Shown here one piece after another: positions 7,398-16,151 of a stretch of DNA of 64,000 nt. The notes under the pieces were generated by a model. It did not search any database. It saw only the letters and a program-made list of their open reading frames with translations, and was not told the origin of the DNA. The translations under genes and the position numbers were made by a program. The DNA is from Chryseobacterium ureilyticum (GTDB lineage Bacteria > Bacteroidota > Bacteroidia > Flavobacteriales > Weeksellaceae), in the NCBI RefSeq assembly GCF_900156735.1, contig NZ_FTOL01000011.1:46867-110866 (forward strand). The letters are read 5' to 3'. Positions within the stretch are counted from its first letter, which is position 1, and each line of letters opens with the position of its first letter.

Positions 7398-7985
7398 TTA
7401 GAATTTATAAGCTAATCCAACTTGGAATGCACCATTTTTAGATGTATCAGCTCCGCTAGGTCTGTCTTTTGCAATGTCTGTTAAACCTGCAACATATCTT
7501 ACGTTAACACCAATGTTTGGAGTGAAGTAGTATCCAGCACCTAAACCTAGAGCAAAATCAAATCCTTTAGTATAATCTTTTACATCTAATGAATTAGATC
7601 CGTTTTTAAACTTAGAGTTTACCAAGAAGCTGAATTGAGGACCTGCTTCGAAATAAAGGTTAGGAAGTGCATTATACTGGAACATTACCGGTACTGCGAT
7701 ATAATCTAAGTTTAATTTAGTATCTGAATTATAGTCATCTTTAGCTCCCATACCGCTATATAAAACTTCCGGCTGTACAGAGAAATCCTGTGCTACTGGA
7801 ATGTTAGCGAATGCACCAGCGTAGAAACCAGCTTTAGCTTTCATACCATCACCTGAAAGTGTAGATACGTTAAGACCAGCTTTTAAACCAAATCTAACTG
7901 GAGATGAAGAAGTATTGCTAGATGTTTTTTGTGCGAAAGTGAAAGTACCTGCTACTAATGCTAGGCCTAAAAAAATCTTTTTCAT
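7398..7985 (-). CDS. outer-membrane beta-barrel (porin family) protein 3
   Basis: The shortest of the four paralogues, 195 residues, with signal peptide MKKIFLGLALVAGTFTFAQ. Strands include FGLKAGLNVSTLSG, FYAGAFANIPVA, FSVQPEVLYSGMG, LNLDYIAVPVMFQYN, LYFEAGPQFSFL and FALGLGAGYYFTP. The C-terminal residue is Phe (QVGLAYKF), the usual recognition mark for barrel assembly. It is most like barrel protein 4, sharing DYIAVPVMFQYNALPNLY, so these two are probably the most recent duplicates. Confidence 0.9.
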   Translation of the reverse strand: MKKIFLGLALVAGTFTFAQKTSSNTSSSPVRFGLKAGLNVSTLSGDGMKAKAGFYAGAFANIPVAQDFSVQPEVLYSGMGAKDDYNSDTKLNLDYIAVPVMFQYNALPNLYFEAGPQFSFLVNSKFKNGSNSLDVKDYTKGFDFALGLGAGYYFTPNIGVNVRYVAGLTDIAKDRPSGADTSKNGAFQVGLAYKF

Positions 7986-8033
7986 AAGTATTTATTTAAT
8001 AGTTTTTAAGTTTTATTTAACACTTTGTATATT

Positions 8034-8050
8034 ATCAAACAGCGTGCCAA
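8034..8050 (-). promoter_or_regulatory. sigma-54-like promoter of barrel gene 3
   Basis: The minus strand reads TTGGCACGCTGTTTGAT. The -24 half (TGGCACG) is exactly consensus and the -12 half has GA in place of GC. The predicted start is about 38 bases before the ATG at 7985. Confidence 0.5.
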
Positions 8051-8181
8051 AAGTAATAATGCCTTACTTAAGTACTTTTTATTCATAGAATATATCTTGT
8101 AATCAAAGCGATAGGAGATATTTTTTTATTCATAGTAAAATGATTTATCTTAATTAACAAACTTTTAAGTTTTAACATAAA

Positions 8182-8212
8182 AAAAGATCAGATTAAAATA
8201 ATCTGATCTTTT
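8182..8212 (-). terminator. terminator after barrel gene 4
   Basis: Perfect 14-bp stem AAAAGATCAGATTA / TAATCTGATCTTTT (8182-8195, 8199-8212) with a 3-base loop and T tract. Confidence 0.85.
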
Positions 8213-8246
8213 ATTGAATATAAAATTTGTTAGTGAATGTTGGGGC

Positions 8247-8876
8247 TTATTTGAATTTATAAGCCAATCCTACCTGGAATACATTGTTTCTTACCGCATC
8301 AGAACCACTAGGTCTGTTTTTCGCGATATCTGTTAAACCAGCTACATATCTCGCTGTAATTCCTAAGTTTGGAGTGAAATAGTATCCTGCACCCAGACCA
8401 ATACCAAAGTTGAATGTGTTAAAATTATCTTTGTAGTTGTCTGATGTAGTAGAATCTCCATTTGATTCGTTTTTAAGTTTGTTCTTTGCACTTACCATGA
8501 AACCAAATTCTGGTCCTGCTTCTAAATAAAGATTTGGAAGGGCATTATATTGGAACATTACCGGTACAGCGATATAATCTAATTTAGTAGAAGCTGAATA
8601 CTTAGTTCCAAGTGCTGTAAAGTCTGATTTGTTACCATATTGAGAATATAATACCTCCGGCTGAATGCTGAATGAAGTTGCTACCGGGATGTTTGCAAAT
8701 ACACCTGCATTGAAACCTATTTTAGATTTTTGATCATCTAAACCGCTATCTTTTGAAAGTGAAGATACGTTCATTCCACCTTTTACCCCGAATGATACCG
8801 GATTAGAAGAAGTTGTCTGTTGAGCGAACGCTAGCGTGCTTGCAGTTACTGCTAATCCTAAAATTAACTTTTTCAT
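8247..8876 (-). CDS. outer-membrane beta-barrel (porin family) protein 4
   Basis: A 209-residue paralogue with signal peptide MKKLILGLAVTASTLAFAQ. The barrel strands follow the pattern of its neighbours: FGVKGGMNVSSLS, FNAGVFANIPVA, FSIQPEVLYSQYG, LDYIAVPVMFQYNALPNLY, EAGPEFGFM, FGIGLGAGYYFTP. It ends QVGLAYKFK. As the first gene of the array it has the longest predicted leader (about 70 bases after the sigma-54-like box). Outer-membrane location is well supported; substrate unknown. Confidence 0.9.
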   Translation of the reverse strand: MKKLILGLAVTASTLAFAQQTTSSNPVSFGVKGGMNVSSLSKDSGLDDQKSKIGFNAGVFANIPVATSFSIQPEVLYSQYGNKSDFTALGTKYSASTKLDYIAVPVMFQYNALPNLYLEAGPEFGFMVSAKNKLKNESNGDSTTSDNYKDNFNTFNFGIGLGAGYYFTPNLGITARYVAGLTDIAKNRPSGSDAVRNNVFQVGLAYKFK

Positions 8877-8957
8877 AACTTTAAATTTTTAATTTTTACT
8901 CTTTCTTAATTTTAAATTTTACTACTTGTTCACATTTCTGTAGAACGCAGGATATCT

Positions 8958-8974
8958 TTCAAATTGCTTGCCAA
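8958..8974 (-). promoter_or_regulatory. sigma-54-like promoter of barrel gene 4
   Basis: The minus strand reads TTGGCAAGCAATTTGAA: -24 TTGGCA, then GA ten bases after GG. It matches the boxes of the other barrel genes. Confidence 0.45.
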
Positions 8975-9003
8975 AAATATTTTTCATGATTAAAATCAAT
9001 GAA

Positions 9004-9030
9004 AAAACCACTTAATGATTAAGTGGTTTT
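9004..9030 (-). terminator. terminator after aroB
   Basis: Perfect 13-bp stem AAAACCACTTAAT / ATTAAGTGGTTTT around a single G; the plus-strand A run gives a T tract on the minus strand. Confidence 0.75.
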
Positions 9031-9141
9031 AATTTTAATATATTGATTTTTAGACTATTATAAAGTTAATTAAACATTTGTTTAGAAATGATCTAAATTG
9101 ACAATTTTGTCAAAATTTGATTAAACAAATAGAATAATTTA

Positions 9142-10188
9142 TTAGGCATCATTCAATTTTCTGTAGAAAGATAATGATTCAAGGATGTTTTTTTGGCTGC
9201 ATTGATAGTCGTAAGTGCATGAACCAATGCTTGATAGAAGGGAGAAGTTTATTTTGCTGTCTATATTCTTTTTATCATTTAAAAGCAAGGCAGTAATTTT
9301 TTCATCACTAAAATCACTGATGTCCAAATAAGGATAATATCTCTGGATATTTTCAATAATAGCCTTCGAGTCATCTTCTGAGATAAGATTTTCAAGGTAA
9401 GCCAAGTGGGTTTCTGCGATCATTCCCATTGCAACTGCTTCTCCATGCAGAATTGGATTTCCCTGCTGCAAGCATAAGCTTTCAACAGCATGTCCTATGG
9501 TATGCCCAAAATTTAGTGTCTTTCTGATATTACTTTCGTGAAAGTCTTTTTCAACAACATCCTGCTTAATATCCATTGAGGTCTGGATGTGAGGAGTAAC
9601 TGCTTCTACATCAATTTTATGAATTTGTATCAACTGATTCCAGTGACTTTTATCAGCAATCAATCCGTGTTTCAACATTTCTGCAAAACCACTTCTTAAT
9701 TCTTTGAAAGGAAGAGTTTCTAAAAATTTAGGATAAATAAAAATCTGTTCAGGAAAAGCAAAAGTTCCTACCATATTTTTATAATGCATCAGATCTATTC
9801 CGGTTTTTCCGCCAATAGAGGCGTCACACATGGATAAAAGGGTAGTAGGGATATTGATGAACTGTATTCCTCTTTTATAAGTAGAAGCTACAAATCCTCC
9901 CATGTCCGTAATCACACCGCCACCAAGATTGATAACCAATGCTTTTCTGTCTGCCTGCATTTCTGTAAGAATTTCCCAAAGCTGATTAGCTGTCTGGATA
10001 TTCTTCATTTCCTCTCCGGCTTCAATCTCCAGAATTTCAAACCCAAGATCTGTTTCCATGTTTCCTAAAAGAACGGGAAGACAGTATTCATGAGTGTTTT
10101 CATCTACTAGTATAAAAATTTTACTAAATGATTTTTCGTGAAGAAAGTCGTTGAGCTGAGAAAAATTATCGTTTAATATTGTTATCAT
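9142..10188 (-). CDS. aroB: 3-dehydroquinate synthase
   Basis: AroB, 348 residues, converts DAHP to 3-dehydroquinate in the shikimate pathway, using NAD and a divalent metal. Visible marks: the NAD loop GGGVITDMGGFVAS (about 94-107), FINIPTTLLSMCDASIGGKTG, NMVGTFAFPEQIF, the metal-ligand region FAEMLKHGLIAD, and the second metal motif NFGHTIGHAVES with HGEAVAMGM. It is divergent from the RluB gene with a ~100-bp shared upstream region, and has its own terminator. Confidence 0.96.
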   Translation of the reverse strand: MITILNDNFSQLNDFLHEKSFSKIFILVDENTHEYCLPVLLGNMETDLGFEILEIEAGEEMKNIQTANQLWEILTEMQADRKALVINLGGGVITDMGGFVASTYKRGIQFINIPTTLLSMCDASIGGKTGIDLMHYKNMVGTFAFPEQIFIYPKFLETLPFKELRSGFAEMLKHGLIADKSHWNQLIQIHKIDVEAVTPHIQTSMDIKQDVVEKDFHESNIRKTLNFGHTIGHAVESLCLQQGNPILHGEAVAMGMIAETHLAYLENLISEDDSKAIIENIQRYYPYLDISDFSDEKITALLLNDKKNIDSKINFSLLSSIGSCTYDYQCSQKNILESLSFYRKLNDA

Positions 10189-10268
10189 CTTAGTTTATAT
10201 ATAAAGTTAAAAACGTAAACTATATTGCAAAGTTATGATTCTTAATTTTTAACTCATAACTAAATTAC

Positions 10269-10276
10269 TATCTTTG
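10269..10276 (+). promoter_or_regulatory. TATCTTTG -7 box for rluB-type gene
   Basis: TATCTTTG fits the TAnnTTTG consensus, 14 bp before the ATG at 10291. The -33 element is poor (TTTT). Confidence 0.45.
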
Positions 10277-10290
10277 CAGAAATTTTTAGA

Positions 10291-11472
10291 ATGAGCAGAG
10301 ATAATAATAATTCAGACAGACCAAAGAGACCAAGAATTTCAACCAAGAAAAGTTCTGATGATTCTCGTGCTTCCAGATCTGGAAATTCTTCAGGATCAAG
10401 ACCTTTTAAAAAACCATTCTCTAAAGATGGAGATAGAAAAGGTCCAGAACACAGAGGGTCCAACTCAAAATTTGAAAAGAAACCGTTCAAGAAAAATACC
10501 GGAAGTTTTGAAAGCTCCAATGATGATTTTGAATCAAAATCAGAGAGAAAACCTTATATCACGAATAAAAGTGAGGGCTTTGAGAAAAAATCTTTTGGTA
10601 AACCTAAAAGAGGTGGGAAAAATTTCGATACCAGAGATAAGTACGAAAGAGGTAGCTTAAAGTATGGTAGAAGACCATCTAATGGAGACGATAGAAGTGA
10701 GGACAAGACAAGATCTTTTGTACAAAAGAGAAGATTGAATAAAATCGAAAAAGATGTTCATAAAGATAGCATCCGTCTTAATAAGTATATTGCTAATTCA
10801 GGAATCTGCAGCAGAAGAGAAGCTGATGAGCTTATCACTCAAGGGCTTGTAGAGGTAAATGGAAAGGTAGTAACTGAAATGGGATATCAGGTACAGAAAA
10901 CCGACAGAGTTGTTTTTGACGGACAAAGTATTACTCCGGAAAAACCTGTTTACGTACTTCTGAATAAACCAAAAGGTTATATTTCGACAACAAAGGATGA
11001 CAAAGCGAGAAAAACAGTAATGGATCTTGTAGCTAATGCTTCTCCTTACAGACTTTTCCCAGTAGGAAGACTTGATCGTTCTACAACAGGGGTTATCTTG
11101 TTGACTAATGACGGACACATGACTAAAAAGTTGACACACCCATCTTTTGATGCCAAAAAGATCTACCACGTGACACTGGATAAGAAGTTAACTGGTGAGG
11201 ATTTACGTCTTATTGCTGAGGGTATTCGTTTAGATGAAGGAGTAGCTGTAGTAGATCAGATTTCTTATATTGAAGGTAAGCCTAAGAATGAGATTGGTAT
11301 TGAGATTCACATCGGATGGAATCGTGTTATCAGAAGAATTTTCCAAAGATTAGGATATGAAGTAGAAGCTTTAGATAGAGTAATGTTTGCCGGATTGACG
11401 AAGAAGAATATCAAAAGAGGACACTGGAGAATCCTTTCCGAGCTGGAAGTGAATAACCTTAAAATGCTTTAA
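10291..11472 (+). CDS. rluB: RluB/RsuA-type rRNA pseudouridine synthase
   Basis: A 393-residue pseudouridine synthase. After a basic, Ser/Lys/Arg-rich disordered extension of about 150 residues comes an S4 RNA-binding domain (IRLNKYIANSGICSRREAD, about 162-180), then the RsuA-class catalytic domain with VLLNKPKGYISTTKD and FPVGRLDRSTTGVILLTND, where the Asp of GRLDR is the catalytic residue. By homology it modifies 23S rRNA, as RluB does at U2605 in E. coli. The extension is common in Bacteroidota homologues but not in E. coli and may aid RNA binding. Confidence 0.88.
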   Translation: MSRDNNNSDRPKRPRISTKKSSDDSRASRSGNSSGSRPFKKPFSKDGDRKGPEHRGSNSKFEKKPFKKNTGSFESSNDDFESKSERKPYITNKSEGFEKKSFGKPKRGGKNFDTRDKYERGSLKYGRRPSNGDDRSEDKTRSFVQKRRLNKIEKDVHKDSIRLNKYIANSGICSRREADELITQGLVEVNGKVVTEMGYQVQKTDRVVFDGQSITPEKPVYVLLNKPKGYISTTKDDKARKTVMDLVANASPYRLFPVGRLDRSTTGVILLTNDGHMTKKLTHPSFDAKKIYHVTLDKKLTGEDLRLIAEGIRLDEGVAVVDQISYIEGKPKNEIGIEIHIGWNRVIRRIFQRLGYEVEALDRVMFAGLTKKNIKRGHWRILSELEVNNLKML

Positions 11473-11532
11473 TATAATACGAACTTTGAATTTCTAAAGT
11501 TCAGAATTATACAATTTTAAGTTTAAAAATAT

Positions 11533-11566
11533 AAAAGACGCTGAAATCATCAGCGTCTTTTGTATT
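11533..11566 (+). terminator. terminator after rluB-type gene
   Basis: Perfect 12-bp stem AAAAGACGCTGA / TCAGCGTCTTTT (11533-11544, 11550-11561) with a 5-base loop and T-rich tail. Confidence 0.85.
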
Positions 11567-11581
11567 TTTTTAATGACAAAT

Positions 11582-11612
11582 AAAAAGCACAGAAATTTAC
11601 TTCTGTGCTTTT
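11582..11612 (-). terminator. terminator after pncA
   Basis: Perfect 12-bp stem AAAAGCACAGAA / TTCTGTGCTTTT (11582-11593, 11601-11612), symmetrical flanks, facing the preceding terminator. Confidence 0.8.
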
Positions 11613-11633
11613 ATATATTATTCTATTTGTAAC

Positions 11634-12239
11634 TTATCCTAATACGGTTACTCCTTTTTCAATCATTTCATAGATTGCATCTCTTCCGTTATCCGGCTTT
11701 ACGTTTACTGCACGGGTTCCGTTGAAATGAAGACAGGTAACATATCCGCTTGCCACAGCATCCAAAGCTGTAAACTTCACACAATAATCCATTGCTAATC
11801 CTACAATTTCTACCAACTGAATATCGTGGTATTTTAAGAAATCATCCAATCCTGTTTTCATAAAGTGATTATTATCCTGAAATCCGCTGTAACTGTCGAT
11901 TTCAAGATTTTTTCCTTTCTGAATTACATGAGTTACTTTAGTTTGGTTAAGATCTTTATGGAATTCTGCTCCGAAAGTTCCCTGAATACAATGATCTGGC
12001 CACATAAACTGTGGAACTCCGTTAAGAATAATGCTTTCGCCCACGTTTCTGCCATTACTGCTGGCAAAACTTTTATGCCCTACAGGATGCCAGTCTTGTG
12101 TTAAGACTATCTGGTCATATTCATTTTCCTCCATCAGAAGGTTAATGTATGGAATAATTTCACTGGCTCCAGGAACTGCAAGAGCTCCACCTTCACAAAA
12201 ATCATTCTGTACATCGACGATTATTAACGCTTTTTTCAT
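11634..12239 (-). CDS. pncA: nicotinamidase / pyrazinamidase
   Basis: PncA, 201 residues, hydrolyses nicotinamide to nicotinate for NAD salvage. The isochorismatase-like fold is evident: catalytic Asp9 in LIIVDVQNDF, a Lys at about 110, and Cys153 in GLAMDYCVKFTALDA. The likely metal ligands are Asp49 and His51 (QDWHPVGH) and His83 (WPDHC). It is a single-gene unit, convergent with the RluB gene and closed by its own terminator. Confidence 0.95.
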   Translation of the reverse strand: MKKALIIVDVQNDFCEGGALAVPGASEIIPYINLLMEENEYDQIVLTQDWHPVGHKSFASSNGRNVGESIILNGVPQFMWPDHCIQGTFGAEFHKDLNQTKVTHVIQKGKNLEIDSYSGFQDNNHFMKTGLDDFLKYHDIQLVEIVGLAMDYCVKFTALDAVASGYVTCLHFNGTRAVNVKPDNGRDAIYEMIEKGVTVLG

Positions 12240-12424
12240 ATTTTGATTTCTCGAATTTTTGATAAATTTACAAAACTAACAGGCAAAAATTTGTCCAAAA
12301 TTAAATTATCTGACAAATCGGCAATAATTTTTTACAACAGTGAGAGTAAAGCAGCACCAAATTAAGCTGCCTTTTATCAGAGCTTATTTTAAATAATAGC
12401 CTTTAATTAACTCAATAACCCTGT

Positions 12425-12538
12425 TTATGTGATTTTAAGTACTTTTTTCAATACATAAATCATCTCGCTGCCATCAAACTTTGTCTGTAATCTTTCTATT
12501 TCAAAGTAGTGATAATCTTCATTAATATCGAAAATCAT
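12425..12538 (-). CDS. small hypothetical ORF (37 aa)
   Basis: A minus-strand frame starting MIFDINEDYHYFEIERLQTK and ending KKVLKIT, preceded by AAATTAA, a typical A-rich ribosome site here. An imperfect hairpin with GCAGC/GCTGC arms and a short T run (12348-12374) lies downstream on the same strand. Composition is protein-like (charged, amphipathic). It could be a real small protein or the N-terminal stub of a decayed gene. The rest of the 371-bp gap around it shows nothing else. Confidence 0.3.
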   Translation of the reverse strand: MIFDINEDYHYFEIERLQTKFDGSEMIYVLKKVLKIT

Positions 12539-12610
12539 TTTAATTTAAATGTACTCTAATCAGTATAAAGTAATTTTTCTAAAAAGTCAATTGTATCCAT
12601 AAAAATATTA

Positions 12611-13636
12611 ATGTTAAATTTGAAAATGAAAAATAATTTCAATTCCCTTAGGCTTTTATTTTCAACATTAGTTATTTTTTCCCATTCATTTGATCTCACT
12701 GGAGGTTCAGACATTCTTTCTGATTTAACAAAAGCAACTTCTTTTGGTGGAATTGCCGTTGCGTTTTTCTTTGTTTTGAGTGGATATTTGATCTTTCAGA
12801 GCCTTAATAATTCTAAAAGTTTATATGAATATTATTGGAAAAGAGGGCTAAGGCTTTTTCCAGGTCTTTTTGTTATGCTTTGTTTTTCAATGGTGATCAT
12901 GTTTTTACTCAAGTACAAAATTATTTTTCAAAAAGAGTATTGGCTCTATCTGCCTAATAACTTAAGTTTATACAATGTTCAGTATAATGTTCCGGGAATT
13001 TTTAATAAAAACCCTTACCCCAATGCAACTAATGGTAGTTTATGGTCACTAGCGTATGAATTTAGTATGTATATCGTTATAAGCCTTTTGTTTTTTATTA
13101 AATCGCCATTAGTAAAGAGGAATTTGATGATAGTTGCTTTTTTTATAAGTATTTACTTTATTAATTTTAATCCTAATTATCTTAAAATATTTTTTAATAC
13201 AATCAATCTTGAGCCTGTTCTATTTTATAAGCTTTCAGCTTTATTTATTGGCGGAGCACTAATGAATTACGTTAAAATTAAGTTTAATCCTATTTTGTTT
13301 TTCGTACTATTAACGTCTTTGGTTGTTAGTTTCTATTTTAACGTATACCATCTAACTTCACCTTTTATTTTTCCATTGTTAATAATTCCATTAGGTGAAA
13401 GTTATTTTCAGTCATTTCAGCTTCCAGAAAAGCTTGGTGATATATCATATGGAGTTTACATTTATGCCTTTTTCGTACAACAGGTTATAATGAACTTTTT
13501 GCATCTGTCTCCCGTTTTATTGTTTACTTTATCTACAATTATAACTTATATACTGTCATATTTTTCTTGGCATCTTGTAGAGAAACAAATGAGTAGATTT
13601 AAAAAAGTTTTTAGCCCGAAAGTTCTTATACAATAA
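12611..13636 (+). CDS. acyltransferase 3 family membrane protein
   Basis: A 341-residue integral membrane acyltransferase of the OafA/YrhL type, which moves acetyl or similar groups onto surface glycans. The N terminus has LRLLFSTLVIFSHSFDLTGG with the conserved His of the first helix, and FVLSGYLIFQSL, the family FxLSGF motif; about ten membrane helices follow. ATG at 12626 (MKNNFNSLRLL) is an equally good start. The gene is AT-richer than its neighbours, with heavy use of TTT, ATT and AAT codons, suggesting acquisition by transfer. It stands alone, without polysaccharide genes beside it. Confidence 0.85.
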   Translation: MLNLKMKNNFNSLRLLFSTLVIFSHSFDLTGGSDILSDLTKATSFGGIAVAFFFVLSGYLIFQSLNNSKSLYEYYWKRGLRLFPGLFVMLCFSMVIMFLLKYKIIFQKEYWLYLPNNLSLYNVQYNVPGIFNKNPYPNATNGSLWSLAYEFSMYIVISLLFFIKSPLVKRNLMIVAFFISIYFINFNPNYLKIFFNTINLEPVLFYKLSALFIGGALMNYVKIKFNPILFFVLLTSLVVSFYFNVYHLTSPFIFPLLIIPLGESYFQSFQLPEKLGDISYGVYIYAFFVQQVIMNFLHLSPVLLFTLSTIITYILSYFSWHLVEKQMSRFKKVFSPKVLIQ

Positions 13637-13798
13637 AACATGGTTGATTTCCAATTTATATTATGTGCTTTATTTTCAAGCTTAGAAATACTTTAAAATA
13701 AAGTGTTTGAACTTGTAATTGTTAGTTGGTGTTACTTTTGAAAAGAAAAGCTTTGCAGAAGTATATTACTTAGACCGTAAAACCAAATCCCAATAGCT

Positions 13799-13806
13799 TA
13801 TCTTTG
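13799..13806 (+). promoter_or_regulatory. TATCTTTG -7 box for the DEAD-box helicase
   Basis: Matches TAnnTTTG, 16 bp before the ATG at 13823. No convincing -33 element. Confidence 0.45.
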
Positions 13807-13822
13807 CAATAAATATTTTTTT

Positions 13823-14965
13823 ATGTCATTTGAATCTTTAGGATTATCACACAATATCATTCGTTCAGTTAAAAAATTGGGTTATTTAAAGCCATTTCCA
13901 ATTCAGGAGCAGGCTGTACCTGTTATTTTGCAGGGAAAAGATCTGATGGGAATTGCACAGACAGGTTCTGGGAAAACGGCTTGTTTTGTAATGCCTATTT
14001 TGGAGAAATTGCAAAATTCGGAAGTTAAAAAAGGACGTAATGTTCAGGTTTTAATTCTGGTGCCTACCCGAGAATTGGCAATTCAGATTGATGAAGTTTT
14101 TAAAGCTTTTACTGATAATCTGAAACGCGAAATACGTACAATGGCTGTTTATGGAGGAGTTTCCATTAATCCGCAGATGAAAGGAATGTTTGGTGTGGAA
14201 GTTCTTATAGCAACTCCAGGACGTCTATTGGACTTGATTGATCATAATGCATTGAGTATTTCAGGAATTCAGCATTTGGTCATTGATGAAGCAGATAAAA
14301 TGTTTCAGTTAGGTTTTGGAGAGGAAATGAATAAACTTTTTGCTCAAATGCCTGTAGTAAAGCAAACCACTTTGTTTTCGGCAACGTTAAATGATAAAGT
14401 TTCTGAAATGAAGGAACGTTTATCCATTAATCCTGTGATTGTTGAAATTAAGAAAGAAGAAGTTGAAATTGACAATATTGAACAACTTGCTTATCATGTT
14501 TCTCCTGAAAATAAAGGACCTTTTCTACGTTACCTGATTAAAGAAAAGAAGGTTGAGAAAGCTTTGATTTTTGTTTCGTCTACAAGATCGGCTGATAATC
14601 TGGTTGAAAAACTTAAGAAGAATAAAATTAAGGCTGTAGCGATCCATAGTCAAAAGTCACAAGGAGCCCGTAGGAATAATCTGGAAGAATTTAAATCAAG
14701 CGGAGCACAGATCTTAGTTGCTACGGATTTAATTGGTAGAGGTATACATATTGATTTCCTGCCTTGTGTTATTAATTATGAATTACCTCGCTCACCGCTG
14801 GATTATATTCACCGTATTGGTAGAACAGGACGTGCCAACGAAAAAGGAACTGCTATTAATATTTTAACTGATGATGAGTTGCAGCATTTTAGGGTAATTC
14901 AAAAGAAAATGGGGAAAAAAGTACCTTTGCAGAGAACAGAGGATATTAATTTGCATGGTTATTAA
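13823..14965 (+). CDS. DEAD-box RNA helicase, RhlE-like
   Basis: A 380-residue ATP-dependent RNA helicase. Motifs appear in order: Q motif (FPIQEQAVP), Walker A AQTGSGKT (about 51-58), PTRELA, TPGRLLD, DEAD (VIDEADKMF), SAT, then in the second domain IFVSSTRSAD, ATDLIGRGIHI and HRIGRTGRA. The basic C-terminal tail found in many RhlE proteins is missing; the protein ends soon after motif VI. Likely acts in ribosome assembly or RNA turnover, possibly in the cold. Monocistronic, with its own promoter box and terminator. Confidence 0.93.
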   Translation: MSFESLGLSHNIIRSVKKLGYLKPFPIQEQAVPVILQGKDLMGIAQTGSGKTACFVMPILEKLQNSEVKKGRNVQVLILVPTRELAIQIDEVFKAFTDNLKREIRTMAVYGGVSINPQMKGMFGVEVLIATPGRLLDLIDHNALSISGIQHLVIDEADKMFQLGFGEEMNKLFAQMPVVKQTTLFSATLNDKVSEMKERLSINPVIVEIKKEEVEIDNIEQLAYHVSPENKGPFLRYLIKEKKVEKALIFVSSTRSADNLVEKLKKNKIKAVAIHSQKSQGARRNNLEEFKSSGAQILVATDLIGRGIHIDFLPCVINYELPRSPLDYIHRIGRTGRANEKGTAINILTDDELQHFRVIQKKMGKKVPLQRTEDINLHGY

Positions 14966-14987
14966 TATCATTTACAATAAATATTAC

Positions 14988-15019
14988 AGCTTCAATCTTA
15001 TTTGATTGGAGCTTTTTTA
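14988..15019 (+). terminator. terminator after DEAD-box helicase
   Basis: A 10-bp stem with one G-T pair (AGCTTCAATC / GATTGGAGCT, 14988-14997, 15004-15013) followed by seven T. Confidence 0.8.
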
Positions 15020-15159
15020 TTCATAATGAGAAAATGTATACAATTAACATTTTTTTCATATTCAAATTTCTTGAATTTTGATAAATTTACCAAGCTATTT
15101 TGTCCACCAACAACCTAATTGGACAACTCTGCAATATTTAAAAATTAAAAGCCAGACCA

Positions 15160-15696
15160 ATGAGCGATTTAGAAAAAAAGAAATTTCCGATAGGACAATT
15201 TGAAACGCCGGAAAATATTTGTGACACAACCTTGGATACTTATATCAAAGTCATAAAAGATTTTCCAGGCAGATTGAAAAACCTCATTGAGCATTTTACA
15301 GATGAACAGCTGGATACTCCTTACAGAGAAGGAGGATGGACAGTAAGACAGCTTGTAAACCACCTTTCGGATAGTCATATGAATAGTTTTATCCGTTTTA
15401 AACTGGCTCTTACAGAAGATAATCCTACTATTAAACCTTATGATGAAGCAAAATGGGCAGAACTTCAGGATAGTTTTCACATGCCTGTAAAACCGGCTAT
15501 GAGAATACTTAAAGGAACTCACCAACGATGGACCGTGCTTCTCAAAAGCCTTACCAATAAACAATTTGAGAGAACATTCTACCATCCTGAGCATAATAAA
15601 AATTACAATCTTAGGGAAAGTTTAGCTTTATATGTATGGCATTGCGATCATCATTTTGCACATATTGAAAATCTGAAGAAAGAAAAAGGTTGGTAA
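15160..15696 (+). CDS. YfiT/BstA family bacillithiol transferase (DinB fold)
   Basis: A 178-residue DinB four-helix protein of the YfiT type, metal-dependent S-transferases that in Firmicutes join bacillithiol to electrophiles. The family opening FPIGQFETPENI is present, with GGWTVRQLVNHLSDSH (His in helix 2) and WHCDHHFAHI (paired His of helix 4), which together form the metal site. It is the first gene of a tight four-gene unit that also holds YtxJ, another bacillithiol-linked protein, so detoxification through bacillithiol is the likely role. Confidence 0.9.
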   Translation: MSDLEKKKFPIGQFETPENICDTTLDTYIKVIKDFPGRLKNLIEHFTDEQLDTPYREGGWTVRQLVNHLSDSHMNSFIRFKLALTEDNPTIKPYDEAKWAELQDSFHMPVKPAMRILKGTHQRWTVLLKSLTNKQFERTFYHPEHNKNYNLRESLALYVWHCDHHFAHIENLKKEKGW

Positions 15697-16151
15697 AGAA
15701 GAGTTTTAATAATCCGATCTACTTTGAGGAAGTTATAGAAAGAATTTCTAAATTATCTGTGAACAGCCCTGGAAAATGGGGTGAAATGAATGTTTCACAG
15801 ATGTTAAAGCATTGTGATCTAGTGCTTCAAGTAGCATTACAAAAAATAGAACTTCCTTCAATTAATATACTTTTTAGAGGAATTGGAATTCTTACTAAGC
15901 GGGAAATGTATGTTTTCAATAACGGAATTCCCAGAAACATGCCTACTTTTCAAAAACTAATCGTTAATTTTGAGTGTGATTTCGATGAATCAAAAACCAA
16001 TCTACTGAAAACATTGATGGAATTCAGAGCTGCTTGTGAAAATAAAACTTTACCTGAGAGTCATCAATTATTCGGAAACATGACTGAAAAAGACTGGGAA
16101 TTTTTAGAATATAAACATCTTGATCATCATTTAAAACAATTTAATGTATGA
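15690..16151 (+). CDS. DUF1569 domain-containing protein
   Basis: A 153-residue protein with the DUF1569 pattern: KWGEMNVSQMLKHCDLVLQ (about 27-45) and a C-terminal WEFLEYKHLDHHLKQF with clustered His. The fold is expected to be DinB-like, related to its neighbour. The best start is TTG at 15690, overlapping the end of the YfiT gene by 7 bases, which implies translational coupling; there is no nearer ATG. Function not established, but its position in a bacillithiol-linked operon suggests a thiol- or metal-dependent detoxification role. Confidence 0.8.
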   Translation: MVKKSFNNPIYFEEVIERISKLSVNSPGKWGEMNVSQMLKHCDLVLQVALQKIELPSINILFRGIGILTKREMYVFNNGIPRNMPTFQKLIVNFECDFDESKTNLLKTLMEFRAACENKTLPESHQLFGNMTEKDWEFLEYKHLDHHLKQFNV

